Shown: positions 8,092-16,706, counted from the first letter of the stretch. The stretch: 64,000 nucleotides of DNA from Microbispora sp. H13382 (GCF_014161445.1 NZ_JABBXA010000028.1:29303-93302), one strand, 5' to 3'. The notes: generated by a model not told the origin, from the sequence alone. Made by a program: numbers and translations.

Positions 8092-9059
8092 TGGTAGAAC
8101 TCCAGGACCTCGCCGTCCAGACCGAAGAAGGTCTGCACGAGGGCGGGGCCGTACGGCGGCAGGTCCACCTCGACGGGGTCGCACACCGGCTCGGCTCCGA
8201 GCCTGCCGACCAGGTCCGCGGTGGCCTGCAGATCATCGGTCTCCAGCGAGACCGAGAGAATTCCGAGGCTGGGCGGAACGGCGCGGTCCCGCTGCTGCTC
8301 ACCGGGGAACCCGACGTATTGGGCGAGCTCCACCCGGCCGTTGAGGCTGCTGCCGGGAACGTACAGGTTGATGTTGTGCAGTCCGGTTCCCCGCGGAAGG
8401 CGGAAGAAGGACTCCATGTTCTCGATCAGCTTGTCGTACAGCTCGGCGAAACCGAGCGCCCGGTAGAAGGACGCGGACGCGCGGGCGTCGCTCACGTGCA
8501 TCGCGACCGTCTGCAGCTCGCTCGGTCGCCCGTCGTAGCCGGCCAGGGCCGAGCCCTCGCCGGGCTCGAGTTCGAACACGTCCAGGACGACCCCGTCGGG
8601 GTCGTAGGACAACGAGTCCCACGCCGACAGGTCCGGCGTGACAGTCCAATGGGTCGGCTCCGACTTGGAACGGCCGCCCGCCGCGCGCAACCGGCCGATC
8701 GCCGAGCGGATGTCGGGCACCCGGATGTTGAGCGCGTAATGGCCGTAGTCCTGCGGCCGCGAGTAGTCGCCCCAGTAGGGCTCGCCGGGCGCGACGGACT
8801 GGTCGGCGTCGAATCGGACAAGGCGCAGCAGCCCGGTGGTCGCACTCACCGGTCCCATCACGACCGCGTGCCCGGTGAGGCCGCTCGGCATCTGCCAGGC
8901 GAGCTCCGCCTCCCGGCCGCCGACCGTTCCCTCACCGAGACGGACGTAGTCGAACGTGTCCGCGTAGAAGGCGCAGGACCGTTCGAGATCCGCGACGGCC
9001 ACCGTCGCCACCCGGATTTCACTGATCACAGGACGCGTCCCCTTCGCCGGGCCGGTCAT
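8082..9059 (-). CDS. Two-domain VOC-family protein
   Basis: 325 residues with two vicinal-oxygen-chelate modules: SEIRVATVAVADLERSCAFY at the start and TVAMHVSDARASASFYRALGF in the second half. The second module keeps the first His (AMHVSD) and a C-terminal Glu (GEVLEFYQ), but the usual middle His strand reads SVSLET, so the metal triad is incomplete there. The first module has His in YGHYALNIR and Asp in VLDVFE. The start ATG overlaps the upstream stop (ATGA), so this gene is coupled to the SnoaL-like gene. It is more distant from the VOC pair at 1331 and 38412 than those are from each other. Function unknown; possibly dioxygenase- or isomerase-like. Confidence 0.8.
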   Translation of the reverse strand: MTGPAKGTRPVISEIRVATVAVADLERSCAFYADTFDYVRLGEGTVGGREAELAWQMPSGLTGHAVVMGPVSATTGLLRLVRFDADQSVAPGEPYWGDYSRPQDYGHYALNIRVPDIRSAIGRLRAAGGRSKSEPTHWTVTPDLSAWDSLSYDPDGVVLDVFELEPGEGSALAGYDGRPSELQTVAMHVSDARASASFYRALGFAELYDKLIENMESFFRLPRGTGLHNINLYVPGSSLNGRVELAQYVGFPGEQQRDRAVPPSLGILSVSLETDDLQATADLVGRLGAEPVCDPVEVDLPPYGPALVQTFFGLDGEVLEFYQCR

Positions 9060-9496
9060 GCGAGCGGCGTGGCGCCTTCGGGCCACCAGTCGCCGGCGCC
9101 GTACGGATCCTCCAGGGGCTGGGAACCGTGCTCGTGGACGATACGCCAGCGTCCCTCCTCGCGGCGGACCAGCCAGGTCATCCGCATGCGCAGCCGTCCG
9201 GCCTTGCCGTCGCCCATGATGTCGTAGTCGATGACGCCAACGACCTGGGCCAGGGTGTCGCTCTCCCAGGTGAAGGGACCCTCGACCCAGCGGAACCCGT
9301 TGATGCGGATCGGCGCCTTGAAGTACGCCTCCCATCCCGCCCTGATCCGGTCGCCGCCGTGGGTGGTCCAGCGTGGTCCCTCGACGAACACGTACGCGTC
9401 GTCGGCGGGAGAGAAGGTCTCCAGCACGCCGTCCAGTCGTCTTTCGATGACGGCGGTGAGCATCGCCTCCGCGGTGCCGAGCGGTGTTGTGGTCAT
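9056..9496 (-). CDS. SnoaL/NTF2-like domain protein
   Basis: 146 residues with the cystatin-like alpha+beta barrel pattern of nuclear transport factor 2/SnoaL proteins: an initial helix (AEAMLTAVIERRLDGVLETF), YVFVEGPRWTTHGGDRIRAGWEAYF, and the final strands MRMTWLVRREEGRWRIVHEHGS. Members include isomerases, dehydratases and polyketide cyclases. The ATG at 9496 has GGAAGG at a good distance; the upstream ATG at 9535 lacks a clear site. It lies between two VOC genes, in a coupled minus-strand operon, so a role in ring or side-chain rearrangement is possible. No catalytic residue can be assigned with confidence. Confidence 0.8.
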   Translation of the reverse strand: MTTTPLGTAEAMLTAVIERRLDGVLETFSPADDAYVFVEGPRWTTHGGDRIRAGWEAYFKAPIRINGFRWVEGPFTWESDTLAQVVGVIDYDIMGDGKAGRLRMRMTWLVRREEGRWRIVHEHGSQPLEDPYGAGDWWPEGATPLA

Positions 9497-9569
9497 GGGC
9501 ACGCCTTCCGTGATCTCAAATGTGTTCCGGTTCATCGTTTCGATTCCGTGACGTCAGGAGCTTGGGGGA

Positions 9570-10556
9570 TCAGGGGCCCGGCGGCGACACGACGTGATGC
9601 AGCATTCCGTTCGGGGACTCGATCAGCGCGCTCGTCACCCTGCCGAACGGAGGGATCTCCTCCTCGGCGGGTTCGAGGGCGGGCAGACTCGCGTCCCTCG
9701 CCGCCCTGACCGCGTCCCGTGCCGAGGGGACGGCGATCGTGCACGCGACCAGGCCACGGGTCGGCGGGCGCACGCCACGCAGTGAGACGTCCCGCGCGCC
9801 TCGCCCGTAGTCGATGATGCCGATGTACGGCTCCGCGAGCCGGGATCCGTAGTTCGCGGCCCTGATGCCGTGCCCCTCGGCGAGACCGACCATGGACTGG
9901 AAGGACTCGTCCGCGAACGCGTACTCGTACACCTTGTTCAGGCCCAGGACGTCCAGGTAGAACCATCGGGCGTCTGCGGGATCACGGACGGGGGCGGAGA
10001 CACTCATCACCTCGGAGACGTCGCGATCCGTCATCGTCACGTACTGCCGGAACTGCACCGGATCGCCGGAGCAGAGCGCGCACACCACGCCGTCGTCGAT
10101 CCAGAGGTGGGTCTCGCTGAAGCTCCAGCCGTCGAGGTCGTAGCGGGAGGTCGGCCTGAGCTTGCGCGCCCCCAGCTCGAGTGCCCTGTGCTCCACCCTC
10201 TCCGGGTCGGGGCAGTAGAAGTCGATGACCTTGAAGGCGTCCTTCGCGTCGCCGTTCTCCGGGCCGCGCGCCACCGCGGTCGAGCTCGGCGTGAATTCGA
10301 GGAGCCGGATGCCGGACCGGGTACCCGGCGTCATGAGGGTCGTCTCCAGCGCCGGAAGGCCGACCGACCAGATGCGCTCCGAGTCACGGGCCGTACGCCG
10401 CGTGACGCTGTGCACCTCGAGCCCGAACGCCCTGGTGAACAGACTGGTCTGCCGATCGGTGTCGCCGGTCACGATGACCGGGCCGAGGAGCCCCGGCTGG
10501 GGAAGGACGGGCGGCGGCGTCGTCACGAGGCTCTCACCCACCCGGCTCGCCGGCAT
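9570..10556 (-). CDS. VOC-family protein, divergent
   Basis: 328 residues with two glyoxalase-like repeats: GPVIVTGDTDRQTSLFTRAFGLEV at about 25-48 and MSVSAPVRDPADARWFYLDVLGL in the second half. The expected His/Glu metal ligands are not seen in the second module (the C-terminal strand reads MLHHVVSPPGP), so catalysis by the usual mechanism is doubtful. The first ATG (10556) overlaps the end of the MDR gene by 23 nt. GTG 10541 and GTG 10526 are possible alternative starts and none has a convincing ribosome-binding site. Part of the minus-strand block led by the MDR oxidoreductase. Confidence 0.72.
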   Translation of the reverse strand: MPASRVGESLVTTPPPVLPQPGLLGPVIVTGDTDRQTSLFTRAFGLEVHSVTRRTARDSERIWSVGLPALETTLMTPGTRSGIRLLEFTPSSTAVARGPENGDAKDAFKVIDFYCPDPERVEHRALELGARKLRPTSRYDLDGWSFSETHLWIDDGVVCALCSGDPVQFRQYVTMTDRDVSEVMSVSAPVRDPADARWFYLDVLGLNKVYEYAFADESFQSMVGLAEGHGIRAANYGSRLAEPYIGIIDYGRGARDVSLRGVRPPTRGLVACTIAVPSARDAVRAARDASLPALEPAEEEIPPFGRVTSALIESPNGMLHHVVSPPGP

Positions 10557-11571
10557 CGGCTGGGCCCGGCGTACGTCCGTCGCCGCGTGCGACGTGCACG
10601 ATGGTCTTGCCGATGTTGCGGCCGGCCATGAGCCGGCAGAAGGCCGCGGGGGCGGAGCCGAGCCCCTCGTGCGTGTCCTCGAGGACGCGCACCCGGCCCT
10701 CCGCGACGAGCCGGCCGACCCGGTCGGCGAACCGCGGCAGCAGGTCCTGATGATCGTGTACGACGAGGCCGTGCACGGTGGCGCGTGCCCGCATCACCGC
10801 CCCGGCGGGCAGCGTGGTCGGTCCCGTCTCGTTGGCGTTGTCGGGCAGGCCGCACAGCACCACCCGGGCACCGGCGGCGAGCCGGTTCAGCACGCCGCCG
10901 AGGACCGCGCCGCCGGCCATGTGCAGGTACCCGTCGACACCGTCGGGGCAGGCCTCGGCGAGGGCGTCGAGCCAGTCCGGGTCGTGGCGGTCGACGGCCG
11001 CCGCGTAGCCGAGGCGCTCGACCGCGACCCGGCACTTGTCCGGACCGCCGGCGATCGCCACCGTGCGTGCGCCGGCGAGCCCGGCGAGCTGCCCCGCGGT
11101 GCCGCCGACCGCGCCGGTCGCGGAGGACACGACGACGGTGTCACCCACCTCCGGGCGCAGCAGCCGGCTCACCGCGGCGTACGCGGTCAGCCCCGGCATG
11201 CCGAGCACGCCGAGTGCCGCGGTGCGCGGCACGCCGGACGGCACCGGCAGCGGGCGCGGGGATGAGGCGGGGACCGCGGCGTACTCCTGCCATCCGGTCT
11301 CGGCCACGACCCACTCGCCCGTGTCCACCACTTGGGCGAGGGCCCTGCCGGGCACGAGCTCGCCGGGGTGTACGGGGGGATGGCCGAGGTCGCGCCCGGT
11401 CAGGGTGCCGCGGACGTACGGGTCCAGTGAGAGGTGAACCGTGCGGACCAGTGTCTCGCCGGGCCCCGGTGACGGCAGGGCGGTCGTCTCCGTACGGAAG
11501 TCGTCTTCGATCGGCACGCCTCGCGGGCGCCGGGCCAGGACGATTCTCCGTTGCGTCCCTGGGAGGCTCAT
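10534..11571 (-). CDS. NADP-dependent MDR oxidoreductase, CurA/prostaglandin reductase-like
   Basis: 345-residue zinc-free medium-chain dehydrogenase/reductase of the CurA/leukotriene B4 12-hydroxydehydrogenase group, which reduces C=C bonds conjugated to a carbonyl. Seen: the family-typical LSLDPYVRGTL near residue 47, GMPGLTAYAAV, the cofactor loop SSATGAVGGTAGQLA and the C-terminal GRNIGKTIVHV. There are no zinc-binding cysteines. First gene of the minus-strand block, divergent from the GntR regulator; the region between them holds a composite operator. Likely role: reduction of an enoyl or enone intermediate. Substrate unknown. Confidence 0.88.
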   Translation of the reverse strand: MSLPGTQRRIVLARRPRGVPIEDDFRTETTALPSPGPGETLVRTVHLSLDPYVRGTLTGRDLGHPPVHPGELVPGRALAQVVDTGEWVVAETGWQEYAAVPASSPRPLPVPSGVPRTAALGVLGMPGLTAYAAVSRLLRPEVGDTVVVSSATGAVGGTAGQLAGLAGARTVAIAGGPDKCRVAVERLGYAAAVDRHDPDWLDALAEACPDGVDGYLHMAGGAVLGGVLNRLAAGARVVLCGLPDNANETGPTTLPAGAVMRARATVHGLVVHDHQDLLPRFADRVGRLVAEGRVRVLEDTHEGLGSAPAAFCRLMAGRNIGKTIVHVARGDGRTPGPADAGEPGG

Positions 11572-11634
11572 CCGATCCGCTTCTCCTTCTCCGGCGACAC
11601 CGGCTCGGTCAGGCAGGACCCAGGCTTACACATC

Positions 11635-11659
11635 GAAACGTTGTTTCGCTAGGGGGAAC
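11635..11659 (+). promoter_or_regulatory. Composite operator, site 2 (divergent region)
   Basis: Half-sites GAAAC, GTTTC and GGAAC with spacers of 3 and 7 nt. The first two, with flanks, form the perfect inverted repeat CGAAAC-GTT-GTTTCG at 11634-11648. It lies between the MDR gene (minus) and the GntR gene (plus) and could control both. Confidence 0.75.
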
Positions 11660-11665
11660 ACGGGC

Positions 11666-11694
11666 TCAACATCGAGCGTCGATGAGGTTAGGCT
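11666..11694 (+). promoter_or_regulatory. Putative promoter of the GntR gene, possibly leaderless
   Basis: TAGGCT (11689-11694) is the same -10 as at 2376 and 12497. A weak TCAACA -35 lies 17 nt upstream. The GTG start follows the -10 by only 6 nt, so the transcript is probably leaderless; no ribosome-binding site is seen. Confidence 0.45.
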
Positions 11695-11700
11695 GTCGCC

Positions 11701-12420
11701 GTGTCCACCGATCGTGTTTCGGCGCCCGCTTATCAGGATCTGGCCGACCGGCTGCGCGAGCAGATCCTCTCCGGAGAGTTCGAGCCCGGAGACCGCCTTC
11801 CCGTCGAGCCCGACCTGTGCGCGATGTACGGCGTGAGCCGGAGCACCGTGCGCGAGGCGTTGCGCGTCCTGTCCAGCGAGCGGCTGCTGGTCACCCGGCG
11901 GGGGGTGGCGGGAGGCAGTTTCGTCGCCCGCCCCGAGCCGGAGCACATCAGCAGCTATCTGCTGTCCAGTCTGGCGCTGTTCCGGGATTCGGGCTCGGTC
12001 GCCAATCTACTGGAGGTGCGCGTCCTGCTGGAGGTGCCCACCGCCGGCCTGGCCGCAGTCCGCAGGTCCCCGGAACAGCTGGAGGCGCTGCGGGCCGCGA
12101 TCTTCAACCCGCGCGAGGTCGAGCGTGAGGACCTCTACCGGACGAACCGGCAGTTCCACAAGGCGCTCCTGGAGGCGGCGAACAACCCCTTGCTCGACGC
12201 GGTGACGGCGCCCGTGTTCAGCGTGCTGGAGAGCGGTTTCGACCGGCACGGCGTTTCCGACGACCACTGGGACAGGGTCGACAGGGACCATCGGGAGATC
12301 CTGGCGTACGTCGAGGCGGGGGACTCCCTCGGCGCGGAGCGGGCTCAGCGGGAGCACCTGGAACACCTGCGCAGCACCTACTCCCAGATCGACAGGGAGC
12401 GCCGCAGGGGAGACGGCTGA
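11701..12420 (+). CDS. GntR-family transcriptional regulator, FadR/FCD type
   Basis: 239-residue regulator. The N-terminal winged helix-turn-helix (about 10-75) includes LREQILSGEFEPGDRLPVE and MYGVSRSTVREALRVLSSERL, and the helical FCD effector-binding domain spans about 95-225. FCD domains usually bind a carboxylic acid through metal-coordinating histidines. It is divergent from the MDR operon and directly upstream of the main CoA operon. GTCTGAC-core sites at 2334, 12486, 30766 and 39511 fit its family's DNA pattern, so it is a plausible second regulator of the cluster. GTG 11701 is chosen because the HTH starts 10 residues in and the upstream sequence is promoter-like. Confidence 0.9.
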   Translation: MSTDRVSAPAYQDLADRLREQILSGEFEPGDRLPVEPDLCAMYGVSRSTVREALRVLSSERLLVTRRGVAGGSFVARPEPEHISSYLLSSLALFRDSGSVANLLEVRVLLEVPTAGLAAVRRSPEQLEALRAAIFNPREVEREDLYRTNRQFHKALLEAANNPLLDAVTAPVFSVLESGFDRHGVSDDHWDRVDRDHREILAYVEAGDSLGAERAQREHLEHLRSTYSQIDRERRRGDG

Positions 12421-12441
12421 GGGCCGCGGCGCGCGTAGATT

Positions 12442-12466
12442 GGAACGCCGTTATGCAGAGCGGAAC
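12442..12466 (+). promoter_or_regulatory. Composite operator, site 3
   Basis: Half-sites GGAAC, GTTAT and GGAAC, spacers 3 and 7 nt. Unlike the other mapped copies it lies immediately upstream of the -35 (12473) rather than downstream of the -10. Confidence 0.7.
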
Positions 12467-12472
12467 AATCCC

Positions 12473-12502
12473 TTGACCCCTAAATGGTCTGACGTTTAGG
12501 CT
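12473..12502 (+). promoter_or_regulatory. Promoter of the main CoA-thioester operon with embedded GntR-like site
   Basis: TTGACC (12473-12478) and TAGGCT (12497-12502) with an 18-nt spacer. The spacer holds GGTCTGACGTTT (12486-12497), the reverse complement of the 12-mer at 30766. A FadR-type protein bound there would block the polymerase. Confidence 0.65.
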
Positions 12503-12540
12503 CGGGCCCGTAACACGACAGGTCCGAGGTAGGGAGCGTC

Positions 12541-13062
12541 ATGGGTGTCAAGCCGGGCTGGCAGGGCCGGTTCTTCGAGGATTTCGAGGTCGGTGACGTT
12601 TACCGGCACCCGCTCGGCAGGACGGTGTCGGAGGCGGACAACACCTGGTTCACGCTCCTGACGATGAACACGAACCAGATGCACTTCAACGCGGAGTACG
12701 CGGCACGCTCGGAGTTCGGCCGGCCCCTCGTGGTCTCCACCTTCACGGTGGCGATCGCGGTGGGGCAGAGCGTCACCGACCTCACCCAGAACGCGTTCGC
12801 CAATCTCGGCTGGGACGACATCAAGATGACCCACCCGGTGTTCGCGGGCGACACGCTGTGGAGCGAATCGATCGTGCTCGACAAGCGCGAGTCGGCCAGC
12901 CGGCCGCACGCCGGCATCGTCACCGTGCGCACCCGCACGCTCAACCAGGACGGCAAGGAGGTCTGCTCGTTCAAGCGGACCTTCTACGTCTACCGCCGCG
13001 GCGCCGAGCAGATCGAGGGTGTCTTCCCCGTGGCCGAGCGGCCGCTCAGCCTGGAGGGCTGA
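12541..13062 (+). CDS. MaoC-family hydratase, mesaconyl-CoA hydratase-like
   Basis: 173-residue single hot-dog-fold protein of the MaoC (R-specific enoyl-CoA hydratase) family. The segment NTWFTLLTMNTNQMHFNAEYA (about 34-54) is the version of the hydratase motif found in mesaconyl-CoA/itaconyl-CoA hydratase-like members, with His48 as likely acid-base residue. FVYRRG-type strands close the fold. First gene of a coupled operon running to 23077; ATG preceded by a GTAGGGAGC ribosome-binding site. With a class III CoA-transferase and a CitE-type lyase in the same operon it could hydrate a C5 dicarboxylyl-CoA to citramalyl- or methylmalyl-CoA. The pathway is inference; the family is clear. Confidence 0.88.
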   Translation: MGVKPGWQGRFFEDFEVGDVYRHPLGRTVSEADNTWFTLLTMNTNQMHFNAEYAARSEFGRPLVVSTFTVAIAVGQSVTDLTQNAFANLGWDDIKMTHPVFAGDTLWSESIVLDKRESASRPHAGIVTVRTRTLNQDGKEVCSFKRTFYVYRRGAEQIEGVFPVAERPLSLEG

Positions 13063-13063
13063 C

Positions 13064-14098
13064 ATGCGCATCACCTACGGTCCCTGGGGAGAGACCCTCG
13101 CGGAGCAGGTGGAGGCGGCGCGCGCGGCGGAGCGGGCGGGCGCCGAGGTCGTCTGGGTTCCCGAGATGCACCGCAGCGCGATCGTGTCGGCGGCGGCGCT
13201 GGCACAGTCCACGGCCACCGCCCGGATCGGCACGGCGATCGCGCTCGCCTTCACCCGCAGTCCCATGGTGACCGCGCTGGAGGCGCTCGACGTCGACGAA
13301 CTGTCCGGCGGCCGTTTCGTTCTCGGGCTGGGCACCGGTGTGCAGCGGCTCAACGAGGACTGGCACAACGTGCGGTGGGGCAAGCCGGTCGGCCGGCTGC
13401 GGGAGACCGTCCGCGACATCCGGCACTTCTGGGCGCACTGCGCGTCGGGTGAGCCGATGGTCCTGGACGGAGAGCACGCGCCGATGCGCATCCGCGGATA
13501 CCGGCGGCCGTTCCCGGTCACCCGTACCCGGATACCGATCTATCTGGCGGCGGTGGGCCCCGCGATGACCCGGCTCGCGGCCGAGATCGGCGACGGCTGG
13601 ATATCGCACGAGCTGTGCTCCCCGGCGTACCTCGCCGAGCGCGTCCTCCCGGAGGTGGAGGCGGGGCTGGCGAAGGCGCGGGGAAAGAACCGGGAAGACC
13701 TCGACCTCGTGGTTTCCGCGTGCTGCTCCGTCGACGCGGACGCGGGCGTCGCCCGGCGTCGTGCCGCGGGCCTGGTCGGCTTCTACGCGAGCGTGCGCAG
13801 CTACGCCGACTTCTTCGCCTTCCACGATCTGGCCGGCGAGCAGGCCGCCGTGGTGGAGGCCTTCCGCTCCGGACGCGGCGCCGACCATCTCGGCGACGTC
13901 GTGCCGGACCGGATGGTCGACGCGGTCACCATCGCCGGCGACCCCGATGAGGTGCGCGCCCGTCTGGCCGCCTACGAGGGTCTCGCCGACACCGTCAAGC
14001 TGACCCCGCCGACGCACGGGCTCCCCGCGTCCGAGACCAGGGCGGCCCAGGAATCCATCATCCAGCTCATCGCCGACATCACAGGAGGGCGGGCGTGA
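13064..14098 (+). CDS. LLM-class F420/FMN-dependent oxidoreductase
   Basis: 344-residue luciferase-like TIM-barrel oxidoreductase. Seen: the N-terminal EQVEAARAAERAGAEVVWVPEMH strand-helix unit, TARIGTAIALAFTRSP, the LSGGRFVLGLGTGVQRLNEDW loop that binds the cofactor phosphate, and YLAAVGPAMTRLAAEIGDGW. Enzymes of this class use F420 or FMN for hydride transfer or monooxygenation; the cofactor cannot be decided here. The ATG at 13064 is preceded by GGAGGG. The TGA overlaps the next GTG by 4 nt. Its place in a CoA-thioester operon suggests oxidation of an acyl-chain or ring intermediate. Confidence 0.88.
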   Translation: MRITYGPWGETLAEQVEAARAAERAGAEVVWVPEMHRSAIVSAAALAQSTATARIGTAIALAFTRSPMVTALEALDVDELSGGRFVLGLGTGVQRLNEDWHNVRWGKPVGRLRETVRDIRHFWAHCASGEPMVLDGEHAPMRIRGYRRPFPVTRTRIPIYLAAVGPAMTRLAAEIGDGWISHELCSPAYLAERVLPEVEAGLAKARGKNREDLDLVVSACCSVDADAGVARRRAAGLVGFYASVRSYADFFAFHDLAGEQAAVVEAFRSGRGADHLGDVVPDRMVDAVTIAGDPDEVRARLAAYEGLADTVKLTPPTHGLPASETRAAQESIIQLIADITGGRA

Positions 14099-15312
14099 GA
14101 CCCCTGGAGGACGTCCGGATCGTTGCCGTCGAGCAGTACGGCGCCGGCCCGTTCGGCAGTGTGCACCTGGCCGACCTCGGGGCCGAGGTGATCAAAATCG
14201 AGGATCCGCGGGTCGGCGGCGACGTCGGGCGGTACGTGCCGCCGTACGGCGAAGGCGAGGACTCGCTGTTCTTCGAGACCTTCAACCGCAACAAGCGCAG
14301 TCTGTCCCTCGACCTCGCCACCGACGAGGGGCGTGCGGTCTTCGAGGACCTGGTGCGGGTCAGCGACGTGGTCTACAGCAACCTGCGCGGCGACGTGCCC
14401 GCCAAGATCCGCATCACCTACGACGACCTGAAGCACCTCAACCCCGCCATCGTGTGCTGCTCGCTCACCGGGTTCGGCATGACCGGCCCCAGGCAGAAGG
14501 AGCCGGGGTACGACTACGTCCTGCAGGGCCTCGCCGGATGGATGGACATCACCGGGGAGCCCGAGGGGCCGCCCACCAAGTCCGGTCTGTCGATGGTCGA
14601 CTACTCGGGCGGCCTGGTGGCGGCGATCTCGCTCCTGGCCGGCCTGCACGCGGCCCGCAGGGACGGCGTGGGCATGGACTGCGACGTCAGCCTCTACGAC
14701 ACCGCCATCGGTCTGCTGACCTATCCGGCGGTCTGGCACCTCAACGAGGGATTCGTTCCGGAGCGCACCCGCCACTCCGCCCATCCGTCCCTGGTCCCCT
14801 TCCAGGCGTTCGAGGCGAAGGACGGCTGGCTCGTCGTCGGCTGTGCGAAGGAGAAGTTCTGGCAGCGGCTCGCCAAGGTCATCGGCCACCCCGAATGGGC
14901 GGACGACGAGCGGTTCGCGACGTTCGCCGACCGCCGCCGCAACAAGGACGTCCTGCTGCCGATGCTCGAGGAGGTGTTCCGCGGGCGAACGGTCGACGAA
15001 TGGCTGGCGCCGCTCTACGAGGCGTCGATTCCGTGCGGCCCGATCAACGACGTCGCCACCGCCCTGACGGAGGAGCACACCGCCGCCCGCGGCCTGGTCG
15101 TGGAGACCGAGCACCCCCGCTGGGGCACGCTGCGCCAGGTCGCCTCCCCGATCCGGGTCGGTTCGCGGCCCCCCGAGTACCGGCGGGCGCCCCAGCGCAA
15201 CGAGGACTTCGGCCACGTCGTACGCGGGCTCCTGGGATACGGCGACGCGAAGGTGGCGGCGCTGGCGGAGGCGGGTGCCTTCGGACCGCCCGCCCGGGAG
15301 GTGGCGTCGTGA
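14095..15312 (+). CDS. Class III CoA-transferase (CaiB/BaiF family), copy 1
   Basis: 405-residue family III CoA-transferase, moving CoA between acyl-CoA and a free carboxylate to activate a substrate. Seen: N-terminal Rossmann-like VRIVAVEQYGAGPFGSVHLADLGAEVIKIE, NRNKRSLSLDL, and the catalytic aspartate Asp169 in SMVDYSGG, which forms the aspartyl-CoA anhydride. Length is normal. GTGA overlap upstream and again with the MmgE/PrpD gene downstream. Itaconate, mesaconate, succinyl-CoA benzylsuccinate and formyl-CoA transferases all belong here, so the substrate is open. A second, more distant family member is encoded at 26603-27859. Confidence 0.92.
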   Translation: MRPLEDVRIVAVEQYGAGPFGSVHLADLGAEVIKIEDPRVGGDVGRYVPPYGEGEDSLFFETFNRNKRSLSLDLATDEGRAVFEDLVRVSDVVYSNLRGDVPAKIRITYDDLKHLNPAIVCCSLTGFGMTGPRQKEPGYDYVLQGLAGWMDITGEPEGPPTKSGLSMVDYSGGLVAAISLLAGLHAARRDGVGMDCDVSLYDTAIGLLTYPAVWHLNEGFVPERTRHSAHPSLVPFQAFEAKDGWLVVGCAKEKFWQRLAKVIGHPEWADDERFATFADRRRNKDVLLPMLEEVFRGRTVDEWLAPLYEASIPCGPINDVATALTEEHTAARGLVVETEHPRWGTLRQVASPIRVGSRPPEYRRAPQRNEDFGHVVRGLLGYGDAKVAALAEAGAFGPPAREVAS

Positions 15313-16706
15313 CCGCCGCGCGCGCCCTAACCGCGTGGGCACTGGGTCCGGGGCCGGCCGGCGCGCCCCCGGAGGTGCGGGAGGCGGCCTGCCGTCACCT
15401 GCTCGACGGGCTCGGCACGGCCGTCGCGGCCGGCCGTACCCGGATCGCCGCGCCCGCGGTCGCGGTCGCGCGAGGGCTCGGGGGCCCGGCGGAGGCCACG
15501 GTGCTCGGCACCGGCGAACGCGGGTCGGCGGTGGCGGCGGCGCTCGCCACCGGCACGCTGGTGCACGCCCTGGACTTCGACGACACGCACGCGGGCGGGC
15601 TGGTCCACGCCACCGCGGTGGTGCTGCCGGCGGCCCTCGCGGTCGGCGAGGAGGTGGGCGCGTCCGGCGCCGAGGTGCTCGCCGCGGCGGTCGCCGGCTA
15701 CGAGACGGTGTGCCGCGTCGCCGCCGCTGTCCCGCACGGGTTCCACACCCGCGGCCTGCACGCGACCATGAGCTGCGGAGTGATGTCGGCCGCCGTCGTG
15801 GCGGCCCGGCTGCTGGGGCTCGGCGCCGACCGGACCGTCGACGCGCTGGGCATCGCGGGCAGCCAGGCGGGCGGGCTGCTCGAGTTCCTGTCCACCGGCG
15901 CGTCCACCAAGCAACTCCACCCCGGCTTCGCGTCGGCCTCCGGCATCCTCGCCGCCCGGCTCGCGGCGGCCGGGGCCACCGGTCCGGACAGTGTCCTGGA
16001 GGGCCCGCACGGGCTGTACGCGGCGCTGGCCGGCCGGACCGTCGACGCCGGCGCGGTCACCTCCGGGCTGGGGGAGTCGTGGGAGACCACCCGGATCACC
16101 GTCAAGCCCTACCCGGCGTGTCAGCTCATGCACGTGACCCTCGACGCGGTCGCCGAGGCGCTGCGCGGACACGGCGTCCGGGCGTCCGAGGTGATCGAGG
16201 TGGTCGCCGACGTGCACCCGGACAGCGCGGCCATCGTGTGCGAGCCGGCGGAGCGCAAGACCCGCCCGCGCACGCCGTACGACGCCAAGTTCTCCCTGCC
16301 GTGGAGTGTGGCGGCGCTGCTCCTCGACGGCGAGGTGACGCTCGGGACGTACTCCCCGGAATCCATTCGCCGTCCTGAGGTGGCGGATCTCGCGGCACGG
16401 GTGCGCACCGTCGTCACCCCTGCCGGCGTATCGAGCACCGTCGCCGCCGACGCGCCGGGACGCGTGCTCCTGCGGCTCGACGGCGGACGGGTGATCGAGG
16501 GGAGGGTGCCCGGCAGCGCCGGCGGCCCCGACCGCCCGCTCCGCGACAGCGAGCTGGACGCGAAGTTCACCGCCAACGCCGCGGGCGACCCGAAGGACAC
16601 CGCCGAGCTGGCCCGCAGGGTGCGCGGCCTCGCCGACGAGCCCGATCTTTCCACCATCGCCGCACTCGCCGACCGGCTCGCCCGGTCGGCGCCGGAGGAA
16701 CAGTGA
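15309..16706 (+). CDS. MmgE/PrpD-family protein, copy 1
   Basis: 465-residue member of the MmgE/PrpD family, which includes 2-methylcitrate dehydratase, cis-aconitate decarboxylase and iminodisuccinate epimerase. Seen: the hallmark HALDFDDTH near residue 80, the helical domain, STGASTKQLHPGFASASG and KPYPACQLMH, then TRPRTPYDAKFSLPWSVA, all typical of the family's two-domain fold. GTG 15309 overlaps the upstream stop (GTGA); the longer reading frame upstream is a shadow of the CoA-transferase. A paralogue lies at 24388-25803. Action on a branched tri- or dicarboxylate would fit the neighbouring CitE/MaoC genes. Confidence 0.88.
   Translation: MTAARALTAWALGPGPAGAPPEVREAACRHLLDGLGTAVAAGRTRIAAPAVAVARGLGGPAEATVLGTGERGSAVAAALATGTLVHALDFDDTHAGGLVHATAVVLPAALAVGEEVGASGAEVLAAAVAGYETVCRVAAAVPHGFHTRGLHATMSCGVMSAAVVAARLLGLGADRTVDALGIAGSQAGGLLEFLSTGASTKQLHPGFASASGILAARLAAAGATGPDSVLEGPHGLYAALAGRTVDAGAVTSGLGESWETTRITVKPYPACQLMHVTLDAVAEALRGHGVRASEVIEVVADVHPDSAAIVCEPAERKTRPRTPYDAKFSLPWSVAALLLDGEVTLGTYSPESIRRPEVADLAARVRTVVTPAGVSSTVAADAPGRVLLRLDGGRVIEGRVPGSAGGPDRPLRDSELDAKFTANAAGDPKDTAELARRVRGLADEPDLSTIAALADRLARSAPEEQ

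Noticed and set aside
6302..8302. 666-codon minus-strand frame across the hydrolase, the unknown gene and the SDR
   Set aside because: It crosses three supported genes in other frames and reads as Arg/Pro-rich low-complexity sequence.
11572..11634. Clear minus-strand promoter for the MDR operon
   Set aside because: Candidate hexamers were too weak or wrongly spaced to report.
14454..15308. Long N-terminal extension of the MmgE/PrpD frame
   Set aside because: It is the shifted frame of the CoA-transferase; the family fold begins at the GTG at 15309.
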